Made by a program: the position numbers and the translations under genes
Shown here: piece by piece, positions 46,443-55,140 of the stretch
How the letters are laid out: each line of letters begins with the position of its first letter
Numbering within the stretch: position 1 is the stretch's first letter
The notes under the pieces: generated by a model
The model's database searches: none
The model's input: only the letters and a program-made list of their open reading frames with translations
What the model was told of the DNA's origin: nothing
From: Gammaproteobacteria bacterium
Lineage (GTDB): Bacteria; Pseudomonadota; Gammaproteobacteria; Eutrophobiales; Eutrophobiaceae
Reading direction: 5' to 3'
Length of the DNA stretch: 64,000 nucleotides
Assembly: GCA_947480335.1 (NCBI GenBank)
Contig: CANKCB010000007.1
Location: 62,001 to 126,000, forward strand

Positions 46443-48098
46443 CTATTCACGGGAAAGATAGATGTCCTTGTATAAATTATAATCAAGAATGTTGTCTTTC
46501 CAGCCTTTCAGGTCAGGAGACATCAATCTGACCTTGGTATAATAATAGATAGGGATCAACGGTACTTCATCGGTGAAGATGGCTTCAGCCTGCTGAAATA
46601 AGCTGAAGCGTTTTGCACGATTAGATGTGCTTATGGCTTGTTTCACAAGTTCATCATATTCCGCATTGGACCAGCTGGTATGGTTCATGCCGCTAGAAGT
46701 CGTGTAACTATCCAGAAAGTCTCCTGGATCAGCAATGCCGGCAATTGATCCCATTCGAGCGATACCAAATTCTTTCTGGCTGAGTGTATCCAGAAATACC
46801 TTCCATTCCTGATTCACCAGTGTGGTCTTGATGTTCAGGCTGGTTAACCACATTTGCTGGATAGCTTGTGCAATCTGCATGTGTGCTTCTAGTGTGTTGT
46901 ACATAATCTCAAAGGCAGGAAAGTCCTTGCCATCCGGATAGCCAGCTTCTGCCAATAGTTGTCTGGCATTTTCAACATTATATTCAATTCCGGGAAGCGG
47001 GTGGTAACCGTCCGGATCCGGTGGATTCAGAGAATAGGCCGGAATTTGCCCACCCTTGGTGACGTTGGTAACAATCTGGTTACGGTCAATAGACATCGCC
47101 AGTGCCTTTCGTACACGGATATCATTCAGTGGTGGACGAGTGGTATTTATCAGGTAGTAGTAGGTGCCATAAATCGGATAGATGTGGATCAGTTCTGGTT
47201 GTTCTTTCTGGTACTCGGCTATTTTTTCAACAGGTAATCCATTGATCATGTGCAACTGTCCAGTGCGAAACATCCGCTCATCCGTGGTACTGTTATCAAT
47301 AGGATAGAAATAGATGCCGTTTAGCTTTACCCGCCCCTGGTCCCAGTATTGCCTGTTGCGACTGACCTTGATGATTTTGTTCGGTACCCACTCATCCAGC
47401 ACGAATGGACCATTGCTGACGATGTTACCGGGGCGGGTCCATTCTGTGCCCCTATCAGAAATTTTGCCAAATTTTTCTATGGTGTCCTGATGTACTGGAG
47501 GAATATCCGAGATGGCTTCAAAAAATAGTGGCCATTCGCGTTCCATCGTAAATACCAGTGTGTAGTCATCACTTGCCTTGACGCCCACCTGGGAAAAATC
47601 GGTCAGTTCTCCCCTGTTGAATTTTTCTGCATTGAGGATAGGGTAATAATTCGTGGCATACTCATTGGCAAGTAAGGGATGCAACATACGATTGAACGTA
47701 TAGACAAAGTCCCGGGCAGTCACCGGGTCGCCGTTTGACCATTTGGCACCCTTGCGCAGATGGAAGGTGTAGGTCATCTGGTCGGCTGATGCTTCCCAGG
47801 TTTCAGCCACTGCGGGTACCAGTTCCAGATTGGACGGATTTCGTGAGATCAAGCCTTCAAACAGTGCCAGAATGATATTACGTTCCGGTTCACCGGTTAC
47901 TGTCTGCGGGTCCAGATCCTGCGGTTCTGTGCCATTACCCAGATGTAAAATCTGGTTTTGGGTGCCGGTATCCACATTACTGGCCTGTTGCTGGTTACAG
48001 CCACCACAAAGCAGTGCAGAGCAAAGCACAAATAGGTAAAATCTGTGTCTAATTGATACTCGGGATCTCAGGAAATCGATCATTTTCATATAAACCAT
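46443..48098 (-). CDS. Peptide-binding lipoprotein, OppA-like (first of the pair)
   Basis: A 551-residue family 5 solute-binding protein with a lipobox (LLCGGC). It is a clear paralogue of the next gene, sharing GNGTEPQDLDPQTVTGEPE, VPAVAETWEASADQMTYTFHLRKGAKWSNGDPVTARDF, GPFVLDEWVPNKIIKVSRN and the MFRTGQLHM segment. Two binding proteins with one permease pair may widen the range of peptides taken up. The gene starts about 90 bp from yejA on the other strand; starts at M4 or M6 are possible. Confidence 0.92.
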   Translation of the reverse strand: MVYMKMIDFLRSRVSIRHRFYLFVLCSALLCGGCNQQQASNVDTGTQNQILHLGNGTEPQDLDPQTVTGEPERNIILALFEGLISRNPSNLELVPAVAETWEASADQMTYTFHLRKGAKWSNGDPVTARDFVYTFNRMLHPLLANEYATNYYPILNAEKFNRGELTDFSQVGVKASDDYTLVFTMEREWPLFFEAISDIPPVHQDTIEKFGKISDRGTEWTRPGNIVSNGPFVLDEWVPNKIIKVSRNRQYWDQGRVKLNGIYFYPIDNSTTDERMFRTGQLHMINGLPVEKIAEYQKEQPELIHIYPIYGTYYYLINTTRPPLNDIRVRKALAMSIDRNQIVTNVTKGGQIPAYSLNPPDPDGYHPLPGIEYNVENARQLLAEAGYPDGKDFPAFEIMYNTLEAHMQIAQAIQQMWLTSLNIKTTLVNQEWKVFLDTLSQKEFGIARMGSIAGIADPGDFLDSYTTSSGMNHTSWSNAEYDELVKQAISTSNRAKRFSLFQQAEAIFTDEVPLIPIYYYTKVRLMSPDLKGWKDNILDYNLYKDIYLSRE

Positions 48099-48188
48099 AT
48101 TAGGTTTCCGGAACCATTTTCTTAGATTCTAACACTAAAAACCACGGTAAATGCATTCAATCCAGCTAGTCCAGATCAGGGATACACC

Positions 48189-49994
48189 ATGAATATAAAC
48201 AAGCTTCACATTGTTGCTGTCACGTTCATTATCAGTCTCTGTTTTAGCCCATATGCGCTGACAGATTCCTCCTTTGGCATGGGGTACCAGCCTAAATATC
48301 CTGCCAATTTTGCCCATTTTGATTACGTCAAGCCGGACGCACCCAAAGGTGGTAAGTTGAACCTGTCTGCTTTTGGCACGTTTGAAACATTGAATCCGTA
48401 CCTGTTAAAAGGCCTTGCCGCCCTGGGCCTGTCACCGCTGGTGTTCGAGTCACTGTCCGTACACAGTCTGGATGAACCCTTCAGTGTGTATGGGCATCTG
48501 GCAAAGGACATGATTCTCGCGGAAGACCGGTTGTCAGTTACCTTTGTGCTGGATGAAAAGGCAAAATTCTCGGATGGCTCACCGGTGCTGGCCAAGGATG
48601 TCAAGGCCACGTTTGAGTATCTGATCAGTGACAAGGGCTTGCCTGCCTATCGTTATTATTATGCCGATGTGGCCAGTGTGGATGTGCTGGATGAACGTAG
48701 TGTTCGCTTTAATTTCAAGAACAAGAATAGCGAGCTACATTTGATACTGACAGAATTACCAGTGTTCTCACCTAAATGGATAGGCAAAAAGTCGTTTGAC
48801 CAGGTGGTAACCGATATCCCCATTGGTTCAGGGCCTTATATTGTCGACAGTTTTGCCGTGGGTAGTTATATCACCTACAAGCGCAATCCCGATTACTGGG
48901 CCAAGGATAAGAACACGGCGAAGGGCAAGTTCAACTTTGATCAAATCACGTTCAAATATTACAAGGATGACAATGTTGCGCGTGAAGCGTTGAAAGCGGG
49001 TGAGTTTGATTTCTATGAGGAGGCCTCCTCCAAAAGCTGGGCGACTGAATACAAGGGAGACATATTTACTTCCGGCAAGATTGTGGTCACTGAAATCCCG
49101 GACAGTAACAATGCTGGCATGCAAGGCTTTATCTTCAACCTGAGACGACCCATGTTTCAAGATAAACGTGTCAGGCAAGCTATCAGTCTGGCTTTTGATT
49201 TTGAATGGTCGAATGAGAATCTGTTTTATGGTCAGTACAAGCGTGATTACAGTTTTCACAGCAACAGTGAACTGGCTGCCACCGGCAAACCGGCGGGTAA
49301 GGAACTGGAAATCCTGAAAGAGCTGGGAGACAAGTTACCTGCGGCCGTGTTTGACGGAATGAAACCACCGTATTCGACGGCTGCACCGAACTCGATCCGG
49401 AATAATTTGTTACAAGCCAAACGACTGCTCGACGAAGCAGGCTGGAAACTGGGAGCCGATAAAATCCTGACGAATGCGCAAGGGGTACAGCTGATCATCG
49501 ATTTTCCTGTGGTGAGTCCAACCTATGAAAGAATCCTGGCGCCGTTTGCACAGAATCTGGGCCGGTTGGGCATCAAGCTGAATTACCGGACCATCGATAC
49601 GTCACTCTATATAAGACGTGCCGAGAATTTTGATTTTGACATGCTTGTTGATGCGCTGGGTCAGTCCTTGTCGCCGGGGAATGAACAGCGGGACTTTTTT
49701 CATTCGTCCACTGCGAACGTTCCCGGTTCACGCAACCTGATGGGTATACAGGATCCGGCAGTGGATGCATTGGTGGACAGAGTCATCTATGCAAAAAACC
49801 GTGAGGAACTGATCGCAGCGACCCACGCACTGGACAGGGTACTCTGGTATGGTGAATATCTGGTCCCTAACTGGTATACCAACAAAAACCGGATTGCCTA
49901 CTGGGACAAGTTCGGTATGCCTGAAAAGCTGCCACTTTATTATATGGCTACGCAATACATGATTGAACACTGGTGGTCGAAAACGGCCAAATGA
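48189..49994 (+). CDS. yejA: Periplasmic peptide-binding protein YejA
   Basis: A 601-residue family 5 binding protein with a normal signal peptide (ending near YALTD), so soluble in the periplasm and not a lipoprotein. YejA features: MGYQPKYPANFAHFDYVKPDAPKGGKLNLSAFGTFETLNPY, and the C-terminal SPGNEQRDFFHSSTANVPGSRN and NWYTNKNRIAYWDKFG. YejABEF imports peptides, including microcin C in E. coli. The gene overlaps yejB by 4 bp (ATGA). It is divergent from the Opp-type operon. Confidence 0.93.
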   Translation: MNINKLHIVAVTFIISLCFSPYALTDSSFGMGYQPKYPANFAHFDYVKPDAPKGGKLNLSAFGTFETLNPYLLKGLAALGLSPLVFESLSVHSLDEPFSVYGHLAKDMILAEDRLSVTFVLDEKAKFSDGSPVLAKDVKATFEYLISDKGLPAYRYYYADVASVDVLDERSVRFNFKNKNSELHLILTELPVFSPKWIGKKSFDQVVTDIPIGSGPYIVDSFAVGSYITYKRNPDYWAKDKNTAKGKFNFDQITFKYYKDDNVAREALKAGEFDFYEEASSKSWATEYKGDIFTSGKIVVTEIPDSNNAGMQGFIFNLRRPMFQDKRVRQAISLAFDFEWSNENLFYGQYKRDYSFHSNSELAATGKPAGKELEILKELGDKLPAAVFDGMKPPYSTAAPNSIRNNLLQAKRLLDEAGWKLGADKILTNAQGVQLIIDFPVVSPTYERILAPFAQNLGRLGIKLNYRTIDTSLYIRRAENFDFDMLVDALGQSLSPGNEQRDFFHSSTANVPGSRNLMGIQDPAVDALVDRVIYAKNREELIAATHALDRVLWYGEYLVPNWYTNKNRIAYWDKFGMPEKLPLYYMATQYMIEHWWSKTAK

Positions 49995-51043
49995 AGCTTT
50001 ACATCCTTAAAAGGTTGTTGCTGATGATACCGACATTGTTCGGAATCATGTTGATCACATTCAGCGTAACCCAGTTTGTACCAGGTGGCCCGGTTGAACA
50101 GATGATCAGCCAATTGCGTGATAACGGGCCTCATGGTGAAACCAGAGGCAGAGGTTCATTTGGTTATCGGGGAGACAAGGGGCTGGATCCGCAACAAATC
50201 GAAGAGCTGAAAGTACTGTATGGCTTTGACAAACCAGCCACTGAACGTTTTATCAATATGGTCAAGAATTATGCCCGTTTCAATCTGGGCGAAAGTTATT
50301 TTCATCACAGTTCGGTGTTTGGTCTGATTGTTCAGAAACTGCCGGTGTCAATGAGTCTGGGCTTGTGGACTTTTTTTATTGTCTATTTCACCTGTATTCC
50401 GCTCGGAATTAAAAAAGCGATGCGTGACGGTTCCGTTTTTGATGTCACCACCAGCACTATCATACTGGTCGGCTACGCTGTGCCGGGGTTTATGTTGGGT
50501 CTGGCCTTGCTGGTGCTGCTCGGTGGTGGAGGATTTCTGGATCTGTTTCCCTTGCGCGGACTGATATCGGACAACTGGGATGAGTTGTCCTGGTTTGGAA
50601 AGATAACGGATTATCTGTGGCATATCACCCTGCCAGTGATTTCTTCAGTGGTGGGCAGCTTTGCGGTAATGACGTTGTTGACTAAAAACAGTTTTATTGA
50701 AGAAATCCGCAAGCAATATGTGACCACGGCGCGTGCCAAGGGTCTGAGTGAAAACAGTGTGTTATACAAGCACGTCTTTCGTAATGCGATCCTGCCCTTG
50801 GTGACTGCTTTCCCGTCCCAGTTCATTATGGCATTCTTTTCCGGCAGCCTGCTGATTGAAACCATCTTTTCGCTGGATGGTCTTGGATTGCTTTCGTATA
50901 ACTCGGTAATCCAACGTGATTATCCGGTCGTGTTGGGTACGTTGTATCTGATTACCCTGTTAGGTTTATTGGCGAAACTGATAACCGATATCAGTTATGT
51001 TCTGATCGATCCCAGAATACAATTCGACGCGCTGAATAATTAG
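49991..51043 (+). CDS. yejB: Peptide ABC transporter permease YejB
   Basis: A 350-residue permease. The ATG at 49991 overlaps the yejA stop and gives MKLYILKRLLLMIPTLFGIML, matching the family; an earlier GTG in frame (49973) lies inside yejA. A long periplasmic loop (RDNGPHGETRGRGSFGYRGDKG, glycine/arginine-rich) is characteristic of YejB and longer than in OppB. The coupling motif is KQYVTTARAKGLSENSVLYKHVFRN. Confidence 0.93.
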   Translation: MKLYILKRLLLMIPTLFGIMLITFSVTQFVPGGPVEQMISQLRDNGPHGETRGRGSFGYRGDKGLDPQQIEELKVLYGFDKPATERFINMVKNYARFNLGESYFHHSSVFGLIVQKLPVSMSLGLWTFFIVYFTCIPLGIKKAMRDGSVFDVTTSTIILVGYAVPGFMLGLALLVLLGGGGFLDLFPLRGLISDNWDELSWFGKITDYLWHITLPVISSVVGSFAVMTLLTKNSFIEEIRKQYVTTARAKGLSENSVLYKHVFRNAILPLVTAFPSQFIMAFFSGSLLIETIFSLDGLGLLSYNSVIQRDYPVVLGTLYLITLLGLLAKLITDISYVLIDPRIQFDALNN

Positions 51044-51046
51044 CCA

Positions 51047-52084
51047 ATGAATAAGCCCCGGTTACGGTCCCCCCGAGATCGGGCATGGGCCAGATTCAAA
51101 TCCCAGAAACGCGCCTATTATTCACTGATCCTGTTCAGCATCCTGTTTGTTATCAGCCTGTTTGCTGAATTCCTGAGCAATGACAAGCCCTTGCTTGTCA
51201 GTTATCAGGGGGAATACTATCTACCGCAATTTGTGGTCTATCCGGAAACAACTTTTGGTGGCCTGTTCGAAACTGAAGCGGACTATGCAGACAGCTTTGT
51301 CAAAACCGCAATTACCAGCGAGGGTAATTGGGCCATTTACCCACCCAATCCCTATTCATTCGATACGATCAATTTCGAGACAACTGCACCGAACCCGGCA
51401 CCGCCTTCGTCTATCAATATTCTAGGTACGGACGATCGTGGCCGCGATATTTTTGCACGTCTGTTATACGGGTTTCGATTGTCAGTCTTGTTTGCATTTG
51501 CCTTGACCAGTATCGGTATTGTACTTGGTATTATTGCCGGTGCCTTACAAGGCTATTTTGGTGGACGGTTTGATCTGGTCAGCCAGAGATTGATAGAAAT
51601 CTGGGGTTCGATGCCGGAGCTCTATCTGTTGATTATATTCTCATCTATCTTCGAACCGAGTATCTCGTTATTGCTGGTATTGTTATCGTTGTTTGGCTGG
51701 ATTGGCTTGTCGGACTATATCCGTGCTGAATTCCTGCGTGGCCGGAATCTGGATTATGTCATGGCCGCCAAATCTCTGGGTGTATCAAACCTTGCAATAA
51801 TGTGGCGTCACCTGTTGCCGAATGCGATGACGCCTGTCATTACCTTTTTGCCGTTCAGTATCAGCGGTTCGATACTGGCGCTGACCAGTCTGGATTTTCT
51901 CGGCCTGGGTGTTCCGCCCAGCACACCCAGTCTAGGTGAGTTATTGAATCAGGGTAAGGAAAACCTGCAGGCATGGTGGATTGTGTTGAGTACTTTCTCT
52001 GTGCTGGTGGGAACGTTACTGCTACTAATATTTATTGGAGAAGGATTACGCGAAGCGATGGATACGCGTAAGAATTCGAGCTGA
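51047..52084 (+). CDS. yejE: Peptide ABC transporter permease YejE
   Basis: A 345-residue permease with the YejE N-terminus (RDRAWARFKSQKRAYYSLILF), a long periplasmic part after helix 1 (QGEYYLPQFVVYPETTFGG ... GNWAIYPPNPYSFDTI), then NILGTDDRGRDIFARLLYGFRLS and the coupling segment LDYVMAAKSLGVSNLAIMWRHLLPNA. It starts 3 bp after yejB. Confidence 0.93.
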   Translation: MNKPRLRSPRDRAWARFKSQKRAYYSLILFSILFVISLFAEFLSNDKPLLVSYQGEYYLPQFVVYPETTFGGLFETEADYADSFVKTAITSEGNWAIYPPNPYSFDTINFETTAPNPAPPSSINILGTDDRGRDIFARLLYGFRLSVLFAFALTSIGIVLGIIAGALQGYFGGRFDLVSQRLIEIWGSMPELYLLIIFSSIFEPSISLLLVLLSLFGWIGLSDYIRAEFLRGRNLDYVMAAKSLGVSNLAIMWRHLLPNAMTPVITFLPFSISGSILALTSLDFLGLGVPPSTPSLGELLNQGKENLQAWWIVLSTFSVLVGTLLLLIFIGEGLREAMDTRKNSS

Positions 52085-52086
52085 TT

Positions 52087-53691
52087 ATGACCGATACACT
52101 GATAGACATACAGGATTTGAGTGTTGCCTTTGGCAGAGGAATGCAACTGACAGCGGTGGTGCATAATATTAGTTTCACCATCCCGCAACGAACCAGCGTT
52201 GCAATAGTGGGTGAATCAGGCTCAGGCAAGACCGTCACAGCCTTGTCCATTCTCAAGCTGCACGATACGAATAATGTAGTCCACCCAAGTGGCAAGATAC
52301 TTTACCAGGGCCGCGATATCCTGGCTCAGTCAGAAGACCAGTTACGCAACATACGTGGCAAGGATATTGCCATGATTTTCCAGGAGCCGATGAATTCATT
52401 GAATCCACTTTACACAATTGGTGAACAGCTGATCGAACCGCTCATGTTGCATGAGCAACTAAACCGTAACGCTGCTCGCGCCCGTATGCTGGAATTGCTG
52501 AATCGTACCGGTATACCCGAACCACACAAACGCTTTGATGACTATCCACACATGCTGTCAGGCGGACAACGTCAACGTGTCATGATAGCGATGGCACTGG
52601 CCTGTAATCCAAAACTGTTAATTGCCGACGAACCTACTACTGCGCTTGATGTCACCATTGAAGCACAGATTATGGAATTGATTAAGGATTTACAAAAAGA
52701 GTTTGAGATGGCCGTTTTGTTGATTACCCATGATCTGGGCATAGTAAAACACTTTGCGAGTAAAACCATTGTGATGGAACACGGGGTGATAGTAGAGCAG
52801 GGTGTAACAGACAAATTGTTTAACAATCCATCTCACCCCTATACCCGGCATCTAATGGACAGTAAACCGGAGCGTCTGGTAGTAGACGATGAGACTGATG
52901 CGAATTCGTTATTATTGTCTGCCACGAATATCCGTTGCTATTTCCCAGTGAAGCAGGGGTTTTTCAAACGCACAGTTGATCATATCAAGGCAGTAGATGA
53001 TGTCACCATCACTATAAACGAAAAAGAAACCATTGGAATTGTCGGTGAATCAGGCTCAGGTAAATCCACTCTGGGTAAATGCCTGTTACGCCTGCAATCC
53101 TGCGAGGGTGATATTGTGTTTCGAAACACTGATTTGAAGTCCTTGTCTTCAAATGAGTTGCGTAAAATTCGCAGTGACATACAGGTCGTGTTTCAGGATC
53201 CGTATTCCTCCCTGTCGCCACGTATGACAATCGAGCAAATCCTGATGGAAGGGTTGCGCATTCATTTCAGCAAACTTTCCAGGGAAGAACAGTTACGTCA
53301 TTGTCATGAAGTGCTTGATGAGGTGGAATTGGAACATGACAGTTTGTTCCGTTATCCACATGAATTTTCCGGAGGTCAACGTCAACGTATCGCAGTGGCC
53401 AGAGTACTACTACTCAAACCCAGGCTAATTGTACTGGACGAGCCGACCAGTGCACTGGATGTCTCGGTACAAAAGCAGGTGCTGGAATTATTGCGCAAGC
53501 TACAGATTCGTCACGGTATCAGTTATATCTTTATCAGCCATGACCTTAAAGTGATACGTGCGATGTCACACAGGGTATGGGTCATGAAAAACGGGAAAAT
53601 TGTCGAATCGGGGCATACCCGGGAAATCTTCGAACACCCGCAACATACCTATACGCGGGAACTTTTAAATGCGGCCTTGATTTATCAATAG
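52087..53691 (+). CDS. yejF: Peptide ABC transporter ATPase YejF, fused domains
   Basis: A 534-residue ATPase with two complete nucleotide-binding domains: GESGSGKT, LSGGQRQR and [12 protein letters not shown] in the first, [17 protein letters not shown] and LIVLDEPTSALD in the second. It starts 2 bp after the yejE stop codon and ends the yejABEF operon. The same fused layout occurs in the Opp-type ATPase across the divergent region. Confidence 0.94.
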   Translation: MTDTLIDIQDLSVAFGRGMQLTAVVHNISFTIPQRTSVAIVGESGSGKTVTALSILKLHDTNNVVHPSGKILYQGRDILAQSEDQLRNIRGKDIAMIFQEPMNSLNPLYTIGEQLIEPLMLHEQLNRNAARARMLELLNRTGIPEPHKRFDDYPHMLSGGQRQRVMIAMALACNPKLLIADEPTTALDVTIEAQIMELIKDLQKEFEMAVLLITHDLGIVKHFASKTIVMEHGVIVEQGVTDKLFNNPSHPYTRHLMDSKPERLVVDDETDANSLLLSATNIRCYFPVKQGFFKRTVDHIKAVDDVTITINEKETIGIVGESGSGKSTLGKCLLRLQSCEGDIVFRNTDLKSLSSNELRKIRSDIQVVFQDPYSSLSPRMTIEQILMEGLRIHFSKLSREEQLRHCHEVLDEVELEHDSLFRYPHEFSGGQRQRIAVARVLLLKPRLIVLDEPTSALDVSVQKQVLELLRKLQIRHGISYIFISHDLKVIRAMSHRVWVMKNGKIVESGHTREIFEHPQHTYTRELLNAALIYQ

Positions 53692-53774
53692 GTTATACCC
53701 GGCAAACCGGTAATAGTTTCACAATTACCATGATTTTTTCTGTTAGACTTGAAGCTATAGTTAATCAATCATGA

Positions 53775-55082
53775 GTGGTGTTTATTGTGAGCAAGGTAAG
53801 CACAAATCAGGATGTTTTCATCGTTGACGGTGCGCGTACACCGTTTCTGAAAAACACCGGCGTACCCGGACCATTCACCGCATCGGATCTCGCTGTGCAG
53901 GCGACCAGGCCCTTACTCGCCAGACAGCCGTTTGCCGCATCAGTACTTGATGAGGTAATCATGGGATGTATTATGCCATCTCCCGACGAAGCCAATATCG
54001 CCAGAATTATTGCTCTGCGTCTGGGATGCGGTGACAAGGTTCCTGCATGGACGGTCCAGCGCAATTGTGGATCCGGCATGCAGTCGATCGATTGTGCCGT
54101 CAGTAATATCCGTTCAGGTCGTTCGCATCTGGTGCTCGCCGGGGGCACCGAGTCAATGTCGCATGCCCCACTCATGTTTAACCAGAATTTTGCCAACTGG
54201 CTGGGACGATTCAGTGCGGCCAAATCATTCCGTGACAAACTCACCCAGGTCATCCGGTTCAGACCGGGTATGCTCAGTCCGGTGATTGCCTTGTTACGTG
54301 GTCTTACCGATCCGGTAGTGGGGCTGAACATGGGGCAAACGGCAGAGGTACTTGCTTATCGATTCAAAATCTCACGCAAATTAATGGATGACTATGCAGC
54401 GCGTAGTCACCAGCGTCTGGCTGCCGCGCAGGCGGAAGGCAGAATGTCTGAAATCGAAACATTATATGATACGAGAGGAAAATTTTATAATTTTGACAGT
54501 GGCGTCAGGACTGACAGCACGGCTGAAAAATTGGCAAAATTGAAGCCGGTATTTGATCGTGATTTCGGCAATGTAACAGCCGGTAACAGTTCGCAGATCA
54601 CCGATGGCGCTGCGCTGGTCATACTGGCGAGTGAGCAAGCCGTACAAAAATACAAACTGCCTGTTCTTGGCAGGATAATCGACAGTCAATGGTCTGCATT
54701 AATGCCGCAACAAATGGGGTTGGGGCCGGTGCATGCGATGACACCTATCATGCAGCGTCAGAAGCTTGCTATTCAGGATGTAGATTACTGGGAAATAAAC
54801 GAGGCCTTTGCAGCACAGGTGCTGGCCTGTGTGGCCGCCTGGAATGATGACGATTACTGCCGAAATGAGTTGAACCTGGATGGTGCCTTTGGTTTGTTGG
54901 ATCAGGAAAAACTGAATGTGGACGGTGGTGCAGTCGCACTTGGTCATCCGGTGGGTACCAGTGGAGCCAGAATTGTGTTGCATCTGTGTCAGGTGTTGGC
55001 ACAGAAAAAGGTACACCGGGGCATGGCCGCCATTTGTATCGGCGGCGGTCAAGGTGGCGCGATGTTGATAGAACGGGATTAG
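53775..55082 (+). CDS. fadI: Acetyl-CoA acyltransferase (3-ketoacyl-CoA thiolase, FadI type)
   Basis: A 435-residue thiolase that releases acetyl-CoA in the last step of beta-oxidation. The acylated cysteine is Cys98 in QRNCGSGMQS; the other active-site motifs are NEAFAAQ, GHPVGTSGAR and ICIGGGQGG. The overall length and the extra loop (residues about 140-185) fit the FadI type that partners FadJ, in contrast to the shorter FadA. The start is uncertain: GTG at 53775 and at 53787 are both possible. The multifunctional partner follows 58 bp later. Confidence 0.87.
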   Translation: MVFIVSKVSTNQDVFIVDGARTPFLKNTGVPGPFTASDLAVQATRPLLARQPFAASVLDEVIMGCIMPSPDEANIARIIALRLGCGDKVPAWTVQRNCGSGMQSIDCAVSNIRSGRSHLVLAGGTESMSHAPLMFNQNFANWLGRFSAAKSFRDKLTQVIRFRPGMLSPVIALLRGLTDPVVGLNMGQTAEVLAYRFKISRKLMDDYAARSHQRLAAAQAEGRMSEIETLYDTRGKFYNFDSGVRTDSTAEKLAKLKPVFDRDFGNVTAGNSSQITDGAALVILASEQAVQKYKLPVLGRIIDSQWSALMPQQMGLGPVHAMTPIMQRQKLAIQDVDYWEINEAFAAQVLACVAAWNDDDYCRNELNLDGAFGLLDQEKLNVDGGAVALGHPVGTSGARIVLHLCQVLAQKKVHRGMAAICIGGGQGGAMLIERD

Positions 55083-55140
55083 GACTTTGGATCAGCAACT
55101 GTGGTTACGTCACGTGTTCCTGACCGAGGATAAATAAATC

